DNA of 42,675 nucleotides from Candidatus Woesearchaeota archaeon (GTDB lineage Archaea > Nanobdellota > Nanobdellia > Woesearchaeales > UBA525). A program made the translations under genes and the position numbers. The DNA is taken from the NCBI GenBank assembly GCA_014874255.1, contig JACWAN010000096.1, forward strand, positions 1 to 42,675, read 5' to 3'. The notes beneath the pieces were generated by a model, which saw only the letters and a program-made list of their open reading frames with translations, did no database searches and had not been told where the DNA came from. This document shows, piece by piece, positions 25,595 to 34,182 of this stretch. Within the stretch, counting starts at the first letter, position 1; each line of letters opens with the position of its first letter.

Positions 25595-26503
25595 ATGAGG
25601 ATCCTCATCACCGGCGGCGCGGGCTTCATCGGCTCGAATCTGGCGGAGCACCTCCTCGCGAAAGGGCATGCCGTCACAGCGTTCGACAATCTGAGTTCCG
25701 GGAAGAAGGAGAACCTCCCTCCCGGAGCCGTGCTCATCAAGGGCGACGTCAGGGACACGAACGCGGTCGCGAACGCGATGGCGGGCCAGGACGCGGTCGT
25801 CCACCTGGCGGCGGAGGTCTTCGTCGCCAAGACGATCGAGGACCCTGCGCTCGCAGAGCAGGTGAACGTCCTCGGCACGATCAACGTCCTCCAGGCGGCC
25901 AGACAAGCGGGCGTCAAGAAGGCCGTCCTCGCTTCCAGCGCCGCCATCTACGGGGACGAACCGACCGTGCCGACGACGGAATCGGAACGGCCACGGCCGA
26001 TGAGCCCGTACGCGATCACGAAGCTTGCGATGGAGGACTACGCCGTGTTCTACGCATCCAACGGTTTGCCGACGTGCTGCCTCCGGTTCTTCAACGTCTA
26101 CGGGCCGAAGCAGGACCCGAAGAGCCAGTACTCGGCCGCGATCCCCGCGTTCATCACGCGCAGCCTGGAAGGCGAGCCGCTCACCGTCTACGGCGACGGC
26201 CTCCAGACGCGCGATTTCATCTCCGTCGGCGACGTCTGCCGCGCCGTCGAGCTTGCCTTGACGAAAGGGAGCGGCACGTGCAACGTCGCCACCGGGAAGA
26301 GCGTCACGGTCAAGGCGCTCGCCGGGATGATCGTCAGGCTCACCGGGAGCAAGAGCGCGATCGTCCACGCCCCCGCGCGCGCCGGCGACCCGCGGACGAG
26401 CCTCGCCGACGTCACAAAGGCGAAGAAACAGCTTGGTTTCGTCGCGGCGACGAGCCTCGAGGAAGGGCTGAAGAAGACGGTCGCGTCCTACAAGAAGCGT
26501 TGA
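25595..26503 (+). CDS. NAD-dependent epimerase/dehydratase (UDP-glucose 4-epimerase-like SDR)
   Basis: MRILITGGAGFIGSNLAEHLL, SSAAIYGDEP, SPYAITKLAMEDY, RFFNVYGPKQDP. Confidence 0.92.
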   Translation: MRILITGGAGFIGSNLAEHLLAKGHAVTAFDNLSSGKKENLPPGAVLIKGDVRDTNAVANAMAGQDAVVHLAAEVFVAKTIEDPALAEQVNVLGTINVLQAARQAGVKKAVLASSAAIYGDEPTVPTTESERPRPMSPYAITKLAMEDYAVFYASNGLPTCCLRFFNVYGPKQDPKSQYSAAIPAFITRSLEGEPLTVYGDGLQTRDFISVGDVCRAVELALTKGSGTCNVATGKSVTVKALAGMIVRLTGSKSAIVHAPARAGDPRTSLADVTKAKKQLGFVAATSLEEGLKKTVASYKKR

Positions 26504-26552
26504 GCCGCTGTTCGTCTTGGGTCTTCGCTCTTTTCTTTTTTTCTTATTCGTC

Positions 26553-26720
26553 GGCTCTTAGGCAAATGAGGTGTTGCCGGCCAAAGGGCGACCTGTAGCG
26601 ATAAGAAGAAGCGGAGAGTTGAGGGGGATGCCCCATCCGGGGCTTCAACGATGCAGCGAAGAACGCAGCGACACGGGTCGCAGCCGGCAACACCGTCGAA
26701 GGCGAATTTGCCTAAGAGCC
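26553..26720 (+). mobile_element. MITE-like foldback element, family 2, copy E (168 bp)
   Basis: Perfect 15-bp TIR GGCTCTTAGGCAAAT / ATTTGCCTAAGAGCC; perfect 9-bp direct repeats TTATTCGTC at 26544-26552 and 26721-26729. Confidence 0.92.
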
Positions 26721-26874
26721 TTATTCGTCGCTGCACGAGCACGTACCGCAGTCGCTGCTGCTCCTGCGCACGAATCAAAGATTCGTTGCGCCGCTGTGCG
26801 CGGATATCGTCACGACGCGAGGAAGGACAGTGTCTCGTGCAGAAAAAGTCGCTTCTTAAAGAAAGACGGTCTGC

Positions 26875-27579
26875 TCAGCTCTTTATCTCCCGTCCTTTCC
26901 TGCGTTTCATCCGGATGATATCCCGCAGGATGCGGAACGCGCCGAAGACGGACTGTCCCTTCTGCGTGGCGTACTCGTCGTACGTGATCGTCACGGGCAC
27001 CTCGACGTGGCGCAGCCCTTTCAGCTTCACCTCGTAGACGATCTCCGAGGCGTGCGCCATCCGGTCCTGCGCGATCTCGATCTTCTCGGCAGCCGTCCGC
27101 GAGAGTGCGCGGAACCCGTTATGCACGTCCGTCAATTTGACGCCGAGGAGGACGCGCTCGACGAGAAGCGAGCCCTTGAGCGTGACCCATTTGTACCACG
27201 GGATGCCCGGCGCTTTCCCGAGGAAGCGCGAGCCGAGCGCGATGTCCGCCTCGCCGTTCAGGACGGGCGCGACCAATCGTTTGATCTCTGCCGCTTTGTG
27301 CTGGCCGTCGCCGTCGAACGTGACGATGACGTCCGCTCCTTTCTTGAGGGCCGCCCGGATGCCGGTCCGCAGGCTGGCGCCCTGGCCCTGGTTGACGGGA
27401 TGCCGGATGACGGTCGCGCCGGCCTTCCTCGCCGCCGCTCCGGTCTCGTCCTTGCTGCAGTCGTCCACGACGATGACGTCCCGGTAGCCGTGTTTCGCGA
27501 GGCCCTTGACGACCGTCGAGATCCGCTTCTCCTCGTTGTACGCGGCGACGACGATGAGGATGCGTGGCTTCGTCATCAT
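26875..27579 (-). CDS. Family 2 glycosyltransferase, dolichol-phosphate mannosyl/glucosyl synthase-like
   Basis: ILIVVAAYNEEKRISTVVKGLAKHGYRDVIVVDDCSKDETG, VTFDGDGQHKAAEI, LGSRFLGKAPGIPWYKW. Confidence 0.92.
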   Translation of the reverse strand: MMTKPRILIVVAAYNEEKRISTVVKGLAKHGYRDVIVVDDCSKDETGAAARKAGATVIRHPVNQGQGASLRTGIRAALKKGADVIVTFDGDGQHKAAEIKRLVAPVLNGEADIALGSRFLGKAPGIPWYKWVTLKGSLLVERVLLGVKLTDVHNGFRALSRTAAEKIEIAQDRMAHASEIVYEVKLKGLRHVEVPVTITYDEYATQKGQSVFGAFRILRDIIRMKRRKGREIKS

Positions 27580-28049
27580 TCAGCCTCCACCCCGCGTCGT
27601 ATCGTCGTGATCCGCTCTTCCGTCAGCGTGCGGACGAGACGCTTCATCTCCAGGACGAAATCGACGAGCGCTGCGTGGTCGAGCGGCACTTCCTTGTTTT
27701 TCAGGTAGTATTGGTTGTCAATGCGAAGCTCCTTGTCCGCGATGAGCATCGCCGCGGTCCCTTTCGTGAGCAGCCCTTCCTGTTCGAGGGCTTCTGCGAC
27801 GGCGAGCGTGCATTCGTGGATCTCCGATCGGATGCCGAGCCGCATCATCACCGCGTAGAACGCGAAATACTCACAGTAGTATTTCGTCGTGGCAAGCCAC
27901 ATCCGCGAGCGCCCTTCAATCCGTTCCAGTATTTCGAGCGTCTCCTCCGAGTTCCGGAGGTATTCCTGCGCGAGGTTCCCGTTCGGCCTGACGAGGCGGA
28001 TGCCCCTCTCTTTCTTCCTGCACCAGTCCAGCGTCACCATGCCAGCCAC
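27576..28049 (-). CDS. HEPN-like protein
   Basis: All-alpha 157 aa; WLATTKYYCEYFAFYAVMMRLGIRSEIHECTLAVAEALEQEG resembles HEPN helix 2-3. Overlaps an MNT-domain gene. Confidence 0.65.
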   Translation of the reverse strand: MAGMVTLDWCRKKERGIRLVRPNGNLAQEYLRNSEETLEILERIEGRSRMWLATTKYYCEYFAFYAVMMRLGIRSEIHECTLAVAEALEQEGLLTKGTAAMLIADKELRIDNQYYLKNKEVPLDHAALVDFVLEMKRLVRTLTEERITTIRRGVEAE

Positions 28050-28594
28050 CGTACCGCATCCTCGCTCCCGCGGAGGAGCAGATGGTTCTTAATGATTTCG
28101 CGCTTCAGGGCGGAGGTTATCCGGTCGAACCGTTTGACGTGGATGAGATGGACCTCTTTCCGGTAGCGTTCGGAAAAGGCGGTGAACGGGATGCTCTCCC
28201 CAATGAGCAGCAGGTCGAGGTCGTGCGCTTTCTTGACGCTCGTGGTCGCGGAGCCGAAGAGGATCGCGGCCGTCCCGTCCGGGAGCTTCTCGCGGAGCAG
28301 CGTCACGAGCTCGAGGAGGAGCGGTTCCTCTTCGCAGCGCGCGAGCAGCTTTGTCTTCTCCGCGATGATGAGGTGCTCTGTCAGGCCGGGGTGCTCCTTG
28401 TTGAGTCGGAAGAACGTCATGTTTCCTTTCTGCCGCTTCTTGAGGATGCCGTCGGCGACGAGCGGCGCCAGCTTCAGCCGGAGCGTCGTGTGCGGCATCC
28501 CTTGCTCTTTCGCGAGCGCGGAGAGGTGGAGCTCCTCGTCCGGGTTTGAGAGGAACGGTTCGAGGACAGATTTTTCTGTCATTTTTTTGACCAT
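28034..28594 (-). CDS. HTH-fused minimal nucleotidyltransferase (MNT) protein
   Basis: N-terminal winged helix (LHLSALAKEQGMPHTTLRLKLAPLVADGILKKRQKGNMTFF) and GSATTSVKKAHDLDLLLIG (GSx9DxD nucleotidyltransferase). Start 28594 or 28582. Confidence 0.82.
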   Translation of the reverse strand: MVKKMTEKSVLEPFLSNPDEELHLSALAKEQGMPHTTLRLKLAPLVADGILKKRQKGNMTFFRLNKEHPGLTEHLIIAEKTKLLARCEEEPLLLELVTLLREKLPDGTAAILFGSATTSVKKAHDLDLLLIGESIPFTAFSERYRKEVHLIHVKRFDRITSALKREIIKNHLLLRGSEDAVRWLAW

Positions 28595-28646
28595 TCTGTT
28601 AATATAATGACAATTACTATTTAAGATTGTCGGTTCGAGCAGGGGC

Positions 28647-28777
28647 ATCATCGCCACGCCCGGTTCGCTCTCCGCTTCAGTCTCGGATAGTGCGGGTCCT
28701 CCCCGTAGGGGGCATCCCCGACCGCACTCGCTTCGTTCTTCGCTTCACCACTCACCCCTAAGGGCGGCGGCGATGAT
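28647..28777 (-). repeat. Family-3 structured intergenic element, copy G
   Basis: ATCATCGCC/GGCGATGAT terminal stem; minus-strand core GTGCGGTCGGGGATGCCCCCTACGGGGAGGACCCGCAC; AAGCGGAGAGCGAAC shared with copy H. Confidence 0.7.
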
Positions 28778-28828
28778 ACCTGAGAGAAGAATGAAGAGAG
28801 AAAAATAAAAGCTGTTTTTCACTCAGGT

Positions 28829-31762
28829 TCACGCGAGGCCGAGCGCCTGCATCTTCGACCAGTCGACCTTCCAGACGATGATCCGCGTGCCCATGAAGTC
28901 CGTGACGTCGCTGAACTTCTGGAACGCGCCGGTGCCGTCGCCGTCGAGGAAGAAGAGCCGCGTGAAGAGCGAGCCGGCGTTCTCCGGCGCTGTCAGGAGG
29001 ACGCGCGGGTTCGCGGGGTCGCGCAGGTCGACGAGGAACGATTCGCCGAGCGTGCCGCCGGTCTCCACCGTCTCGACGGTGCCGTTCAGCGCGAGCACGA
29101 TGCTCGTCGGCCTGACGTCGTTGTTCTGCCCGGTGAGCTGGCCCTGGGCGTTGTAGAACCCGAGCGAGACGAAGGACCGGTTCACCGCGGACTCGTTCAG
29201 GACGAAGCCGTTGAGGACGATGTTCACGCCCTGCTGCTGGCCCACCTGGACGTTGAGCGTGCAGAGGTAGACGGAGTCGTTCTGCTGGGAGTGGACGCAG
29301 TTGCTCCACGAGGAGGACGGGTAGCCGGGCCACGGCGCGATCCAGTTGTTGACCGAGGTCTGGTCGCCGAGGGTCTGCAGCTGGTAGTAGAGGTTCTTCG
29401 CGTCCGCCTCGCTCAGGTTGTACTTCGCCGCCATCGCCGGGATCGCGGTGTCCTGCGGCTGGGCGCGGAAGTTGACGTACGCGTCGGCCCGCGTGAAGTT
29501 CCAGGAGCCGAAGTGGCCCCAGACGCCGCCCTTGCCGACCATGTCGCCGCTCGTGATGAAATAATCGTCCGGCGGCTGGCAGACCGTGTGGTTCAGCACG
29601 GTCTGCGCCTGTTCCTCTGAGAGGCCGTTGGCGAGGAGCGTCTGGTGCGCCTGCGCCGGCGGCATCATGATGATCCGCTTGGTGAGCATGATCGCTTGGT
29701 ACTGGTCGTGGCCGGGTAGGCCGTCCTGGACGTCCTGCGCGCCCTGGTAGTTGCCGCAGTCCATCATCCGGAGGATGCCGAGCGCCTCGGTCTCGTTCGG
29801 CGTGAGGAGCGCCTCGCCGATCCAGTGCGCGTCCGATCCCATCTGGGAGGCGCCGTCGAACGTGACCCGCCGGTCCGCGATGTCCTTGAACCAGTGGCCG
29901 AAGTCCCACCACGAGTTGATGATCGCGTCAGGCGCGGTGTTCTGCTTGATGTTCGTGAGCGTGTCGTACCATGGCTTCGTGATGATTGGCGCGGACTGCT
30001 GCCCGGCCTGGTAGCCCTGGATCGTGATCGGGATGAGCGCCAGCGAGAGGATGACGAAGAGCGCCGGCACGACCCACGCCTTCGAGAGGTTGAGATGCCC
30101 GACCAGCCAGTCCTTCAGGATGCTGTAGACCGCGCCGGCGGAGATGGCCGCTCCCACGATGAGCGGCGGGAGCACCATGATGATGAACCGGACGCCTTTC
30201 GTCATGGTGAAGATCGACGCTGCCAGCCAGACGGCGATGAAGATCGCGTACTTCACGTCGATGGCGCGGTCGTCCTTGAGGAGGAGGAGGCCGCCGACGA
30301 TGACCGGCAGGCCCATGACCGCGAGGAACCAGAGGATGGAGAGCGACGTGCCTGCCGGGGAGGTGAGGTAGAGGAAGACCGCGAGGCCGAAGCCGAGCAG
30401 CGTCCAATCCTTCCACCGCAGCTCTTTGCGCGGCACGAGGGAGAAGAGCATCCCCATCAGGCCGAGGATGAAGATGAGCTCGCCCCCGGTCGCGTTGACG
30501 ATGTCCGCGATGCTCGGCTGGTTCAGTTCAGCGACGGTGGTGAGGACGTTCGGCCAGATCTGCCCCGCCTGCGCCGCCGCCTTGAAGTCTGCGGTGACCG
30601 CGAACGCGCTGACCGGACCCTGGATGAAATTCGGGAGCCCGACGAAGAGCGCGATGAAGAGCCCGTCGACGATGAGGAAGCCGGCGAGCATGATGAGCGA
30701 CCACGTCACCTCCTTGTTCCTGGCGAGGCTCTTGAGGTCGCCTTTCTGGAGGAAGTGCCGCAGGACCTGGTAGATGAAATAGGAGACGACGACGATGAGG
30801 AAGATGTCGAAGAAGAACCACCAGTACCCCCACGTCAGGGCGAACAGCCCGAAGACGAGGCCGGAGGCGACGAGCCAGATGGAACGTTTGAGCCACGTCC
30901 CCGCTTCGAACGCCTCGAGGAAGAGCCACGCGATCGTGATGGGGAAGAAGAGCTGCAGTACGTGCGTCGACGCGTAGCCCGCTGCCGATTGGGTGATGTA
31001 CGACGGATGCACGGCGAGGAGCAGCGCGGCGAAGAAGCCTGCGAAGAGGCCTTCCCGCCAGCCCATGAAGAACGCGGGGATGACTGCGAGTGCCGCGAAC
31101 AGGAGGGGCATCCAGAAGAGGGTGTACATCGGCGTCGTCTGGAAGCCCAAGGCAGTTTCTGCCTTGTAGACGTACGCGGTGAACGTGGTGTACGCGTCCC
31201 AGTTCGTCGGGACGCCGAGCGGGGCGAGCATGTGCATGTTCCACGGCACCCCGTCGACCACCTTGTCGCCCGGGTACCCGTTCTTGACGATCTGCTCGAC
31301 CTTGAGGAGGTTGTAGTACGTGTCGATGTCCGGCAGGAGGGTGTGGCCGTTGCTGTCCTCCAGCTGCGACTTGAAGTAAGCCGCTGTTTGTGTGATCTGG
31401 CTGTCGATCTCCTTCTTGGTGGCGGGGTCCGCCAGCGCTTTCTGGTACTGCTGCGTGACGAGCTGCTGCTTGTTCGCCGACGGGAGGTTGGGGTACTGCT
31501 GGCTGATCTGCGCGCCGATAGAGTTCTGGATGTTCGCGTCGACCGAGCTCTTCGCCCATTGCTGCGTGACCGGCAGCCAGTACGTGGGGGCGCGGAACAG
31601 GACGGAGACGAGGAGGGGGAGGAGGAGGAGCGCGATGGTGAAGCCGACGACAATCTTCCGCTCGTGCCGCTCGACGAACGCGCCGGTCTTCTCGGCGAAC
31701 GCCGAGGGCTCGTGCCGCTTCGGCTTCTCCTTGCTCTCCGTCAGCAGTCTCTTGCGTGCCAC
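28829..31762 (-). CDS. STT3/AglB-family oligosaccharyltransferase
   Basis: Many TM segments, INSWWDFGHWFKDIADRRVTFDG (WWDxG), GTG start after GGGGTGG; C-terminal globular domain. Confidence 0.93.
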   Translation of the reverse strand: MARKRLLTESKEKPKRHEPSAFAEKTGAFVERHERKIVVGFTIALLLLPLLVSVLFRAPTYWLPVTQQWAKSSVDANIQNSIGAQISQQYPNLPSANKQQLVTQQYQKALADPATKKEIDSQITQTAAYFKSQLEDSNGHTLLPDIDTYYNLLKVEQIVKNGYPGDKVVDGVPWNMHMLAPLGVPTNWDAYTTFTAYVYKAETALGFQTTPMYTLFWMPLLFAALAVIPAFFMGWREGLFAGFFAALLLAVHPSYITQSAAGYASTHVLQLFFPITIAWLFLEAFEAGTWLKRSIWLVASGLVFGLFALTWGYWWFFFDIFLIVVVSYFIYQVLRHFLQKGDLKSLARNKEVTWSLIMLAGFLIVDGLFIALFVGLPNFIQGPVSAFAVTADFKAAAQAGQIWPNVLTTVAELNQPSIADIVNATGGELIFILGLMGMLFSLVPRKELRWKDWTLLGFGLAVFLYLTSPAGTSLSILWFLAVMGLPVIVGGLLLLKDDRAIDVKYAIFIAVWLAASIFTMTKGVRFIIMVLPPLIVGAAISAGAVYSILKDWLVGHLNLSKAWVVPALFVILSLALIPITIQGYQAGQQSAPIITKPWYDTLTNIKQNTAPDAIINSWWDFGHWFKDIADRRVTFDGASQMGSDAHWIGEALLTPNETEALGILRMMDCGNYQGAQDVQDGLPGHDQYQAIMLTKRIIMMPPAQAHQTLLANGLSEEQAQTVLNHTVCQPPDDYFITSGDMVGKGGVWGHFGSWNFTRADAYVNFRAQPQDTAIPAMAAKYNLSEADAKNLYYQLQTLGDQTSVNNWIAPWPGYPSSSWSNCVHSQQNDSVYLCTLNVQVGQQQGVNIVLNGFVLNESAVNRSFVSLGFYNAQGQLTGQNNDVRPTSIVLALNGTVETVETGGTLGESFLVDLRDPANPRVLLTAPENAGSLFTRLFFLDGDGTGAFQKFSDVTDFMGTRIIVWKVDWSKMQALGLA

Positions 31763-31825
31763 ACAACCACCCCGCTTGGTTGTTTCCGGCAGCGACAGAC
31801 GATTTAAAAACTTAATGAAAAGGTT

Positions 31826-31990
31826 GGCTCTTAGGCAAATGGTGTGTCGCCAGCCAAAGGGCGAGGCATGCAAAGAAAACGGCGGAAGAGGTCGGGGGGT
31901 TGCCCCATCCGGGGGTGACCGGTGCAGTGACTTTCCGAGCGATTGCCGAGCAGCCGGAGACACCGCCGGAGGCGAATTCGCCTAAGAGCC
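31826..31990 (+). mobile_element. MITE-like foldback element, family 2, copy F (165 bp)
   Basis: TIR GGCTCTTAGGCAAAT / ATTCGCCTAAGAGCC; perfect 9-bp direct repeats GAAAAGGTT at 31817-31825 and 31991-31999. Confidence 0.92.
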
Positions 31991-32024
31991 GAAAAGGTTC
32001 TTGTTAGGAAGTTCTCTTTCGAAG

Positions 32025-32173
32025 GGGCGCTGCCTTGGAACGATTTGCCGGGCGCGAGCATACTCGCTCCGTTCGTAGTGTTCGCTTCGCGAACAGATGC
32101 GGCCGCGGCCGCATAATCCTGAGCGTCCGACAATGCCCCGGACCGGAGGGAGGATAGATACTCCGCAGCACCC
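32025..32173 (+). repeat. Family-1 structured intergenic element, copy C (candidate ncRNA)
   Basis: Outer stem GGGCGCTGC / GCAGCACCC (one mismatch), palindrome ATGCGGCCGCGGCCGCAT, core CGTCCGACAATGCCCCGGACCGGAGGGAGGATAGATACTCCGC. Confidence 0.7.
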
Positions 32174-32240
32174 GAGAAAGCCTGTTCAACAGGCCGCGAG
32201 GCAGGCAGATTTAAAAAAGAGCCCGTCCCTTCCGCCAGCG

Positions 32241-33371
32241 ATGGCGAGGGGAAAACCGGCGTCTGCGTCCCGGCGCAGGGAAGACCGCGAAAACGGCAAG
32301 CGCGTCCTCCTCTGCGCGAACTACTTCCTGCCGCACCGGGACGGCGTCGCGAACTACGCTTCCAGTCTCGCACGCCACCTCTCGAAACTCGGCAACGATG
32401 TCACGATCCTCACGTTCAACACCGATAATGTCGCTTCTGATGAGCGATGGGAAGGGATGCGCGTCGTCCGTCTCCCGTGCAGGAACCTCCTCTCCGGGAC
32501 GTACACGCTGCCGAAGAAGAACGAGGAATACTCGCGTCTCTCCTCCTCCCTCGGAAAATTTGATACGATTATCACGAACACGCGGTTCTTCCCGATGACA
32601 TGGCTCGGCGGCCGGCTCGCAAGGAAGACCGGCGCACGTTGGATCCACGTCGAGCACGGCAACCGGTTCGTGAAGCACCAGAACCCGTTCGTCTCGCTCG
32701 TCGCGTGGCTCGTCGACCAGACGCTCGGCAAGTGGGTCTTCCGCTCGGCAAACATCACCGTCGGCATCGCGCCAGCGAACGTCGCGTTCGCGCGCCGCAT
32801 GGGCGCGAAAAAAACAGCCTACATCCCGAACGCGATTGAGCTCGAACGGTTCAAGAAGGTGAAGACCGACCTCCGCGAACGGCTCGGCATCGCTCCTGAA
32901 GAGAAGGTTGTCGTCTTCACCGGCCGGCTCATCAAGATGAAAGGCGTGCACGACCTCATCGACGCGATGAAAGGCGTCGACGCCTGCCTCCTCGTCGTCG
33001 GCGACGGCCCAGAACGCCCGCGGCTGGAAACGCAGGCGAAGGAAGCCGGCGTCCGCGCACATTTCCTCGGCAAGCAGGACGAGCACGGCGTCATCGAAGC
33101 GCTCTCCATCGCCGACGTCTTCGTCAACCCATCCTACAGCGAAGGCATGCCGACAAGCGTCCTCGAAGCCGCGGCGATGGGACTGCCGATCGTCGCCACC
33201 GACGTCGGCGGGACAAAGGAGATACTCACGAAGGAGGAACTGATCACACCCGGTGACTCTCAGGGACTAGTCCGGATAATCAAGAACAAGCTCAAGGAGC
33301 GAGGGCGGAAGAGGAACCTGACGCGCTTCACATGGGATGAGAACGCGAAACGGTTCGAGGGGATACTGTGA
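32241..33371 (+). CDS. GT-B glycosyltransferase (family 4)
   Basis: RVLLCANYFLPHRDGVANYASSLARHLSKLG, VVFTGRLIKMKGVHDLIDAM, VGDGPERPRLE, PSYSEGMPTSVLEAAAMGLPIVATDVGGTKEIL. TATA-like ATTTAAAAAA ~32210. Confidence 0.95.
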   Translation: MARGKPASASRRREDRENGKRVLLCANYFLPHRDGVANYASSLARHLSKLGNDVTILTFNTDNVASDERWEGMRVVRLPCRNLLSGTYTLPKKNEEYSRLSSSLGKFDTIITNTRFFPMTWLGGRLARKTGARWIHVEHGNRFVKHQNPFVSLVAWLVDQTLGKWVFRSANITVGIAPANVAFARRMGAKKTAYIPNAIELERFKKVKTDLRERLGIAPEEKVVVFTGRLIKMKGVHDLIDAMKGVDACLLVVGDGPERPRLETQAKEAGVRAHFLGKQDEHGVIEALSIADVFVNPSYSEGMPTSVLEAAAMGLPIVATDVGGTKEILTKEELITPGDSQGLVRIIKNKLKERGRKRNLTRFTWDENAKRFEGIL

Positions 33372-33393
33372 GCGCCAATAAAACAGATGAGAT

Positions 33394-34182
33394 ATGAGCG
33401 ATATGAATTTCTCTGCTTTACGGGAAAAGTTTCGATACGGCCGGGGCCTCATCCGAATAGCTCGGAACTGGCCCGAGCTGCTTCTCTGGAACTTCGGCGT
33501 CCTCAAAGGGCAGTTCCGTGTGGCCCATCTGCGTTCAGGATTGCGTTTCAAGCTTCGATGGCGGAACGCGGATCTTTCCATGCTCTCGGAAGTTATTGGA
33601 TTGGGTATTTATGATCAGGTCCTTCCTCCAGGAAACGAGGTTGAAGGGGTAATCATCGACATCGGCGCTCATCTCGGGTTCTTCTCCTTGGAGATGGGTC
33701 GCCGTTTCCCTTCCGCGAAAGTCTACGCTTTCGAGCCGTTTCCGGAGAACTATGCTTTGCTCCGAGAGAATCTTGGTCTGAACGAGGTCTCGAATGTCAC
33801 CGCACACAATCTCGCCGTCGCAGGCAAGACAGGCAGCATATCGTTCTTTCCCGTCGAAGAGCATTCTGGTTGCCACAGTATGTACGACCGTGAAGGGGCG
33901 GGTGCCCCTATCAAGGTCGAGGCGACGACGCTCGCTACAATCTTCAAGCGAGAGAGGATACGCCGGTGCTCTTTTCTGAAGATGGATTGCGAAGGCGCAG
34001 AATTCCCGATACTGCTCAGCTCTTCGGACGCGACGCTCCATAAAGTAGATCGGATCGCGATGGAATTTCACGAGTATCTCGCGAAGAAACCTGTGGAATC
34101 GCTCGTCAAGCGGCTCAGGAACGCGGGGTTCTCTGTGCGCCTCGATAGAAAATACAGTTTTCTCTATGCGCGGAGAAAATAA
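33394..34182 (+). CDS. FkbM-family methyltransferase
   Basis: GVIIDIGAHLGFFSLEMGRRFPSAKVYAFEPFPENYALLRENLGLN, FLKMDCEGAEFPILLSS. Confidence 0.92.
   Translation: MSDMNFSALREKFRYGRGLIRIARNWPELLLWNFGVLKGQFRVAHLRSGLRFKLRWRNADLSMLSEVIGLGIYDQVLPPGNEVEGVIIDIGAHLGFFSLEMGRRFPSAKVYAFEPFPENYALLRENLGLNEVSNVTAHNLAVAGKTGSISFFPVEEHSGCHSMYDREGAGAPIKVEATTLATIFKRERIRRCSFLKMDCEGAEFPILLSSSDATLHKVDRIAMEFHEYLAKKPVESLVKRLRNAGFSVRLDRKYSFLYARRK

Noticed and set aside
26553-26720. CRISPR array or integron attC site as explanation for the repeats with TIRs
   Set aside because: No regularly spaced direct repeats and spacers; the units are single foldbacks with 9-bp flanking duplications dispersed over 12 kb.
26766-26792. 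Hairpin GCGCACGAATC-AAA-GATTCGTTGCGC after copy E
   Set aside because: Stable stem-loop, but single copy here and between convergent genes; most simply a terminator-like hairpin without further support.
28829-31762. WWDFG instead of WWDYG in STT3 as a novel active site
   Set aside because: Tyr/Phe variation in this motif is conservative and not surprising in divergent archaeal STT3 proteins.
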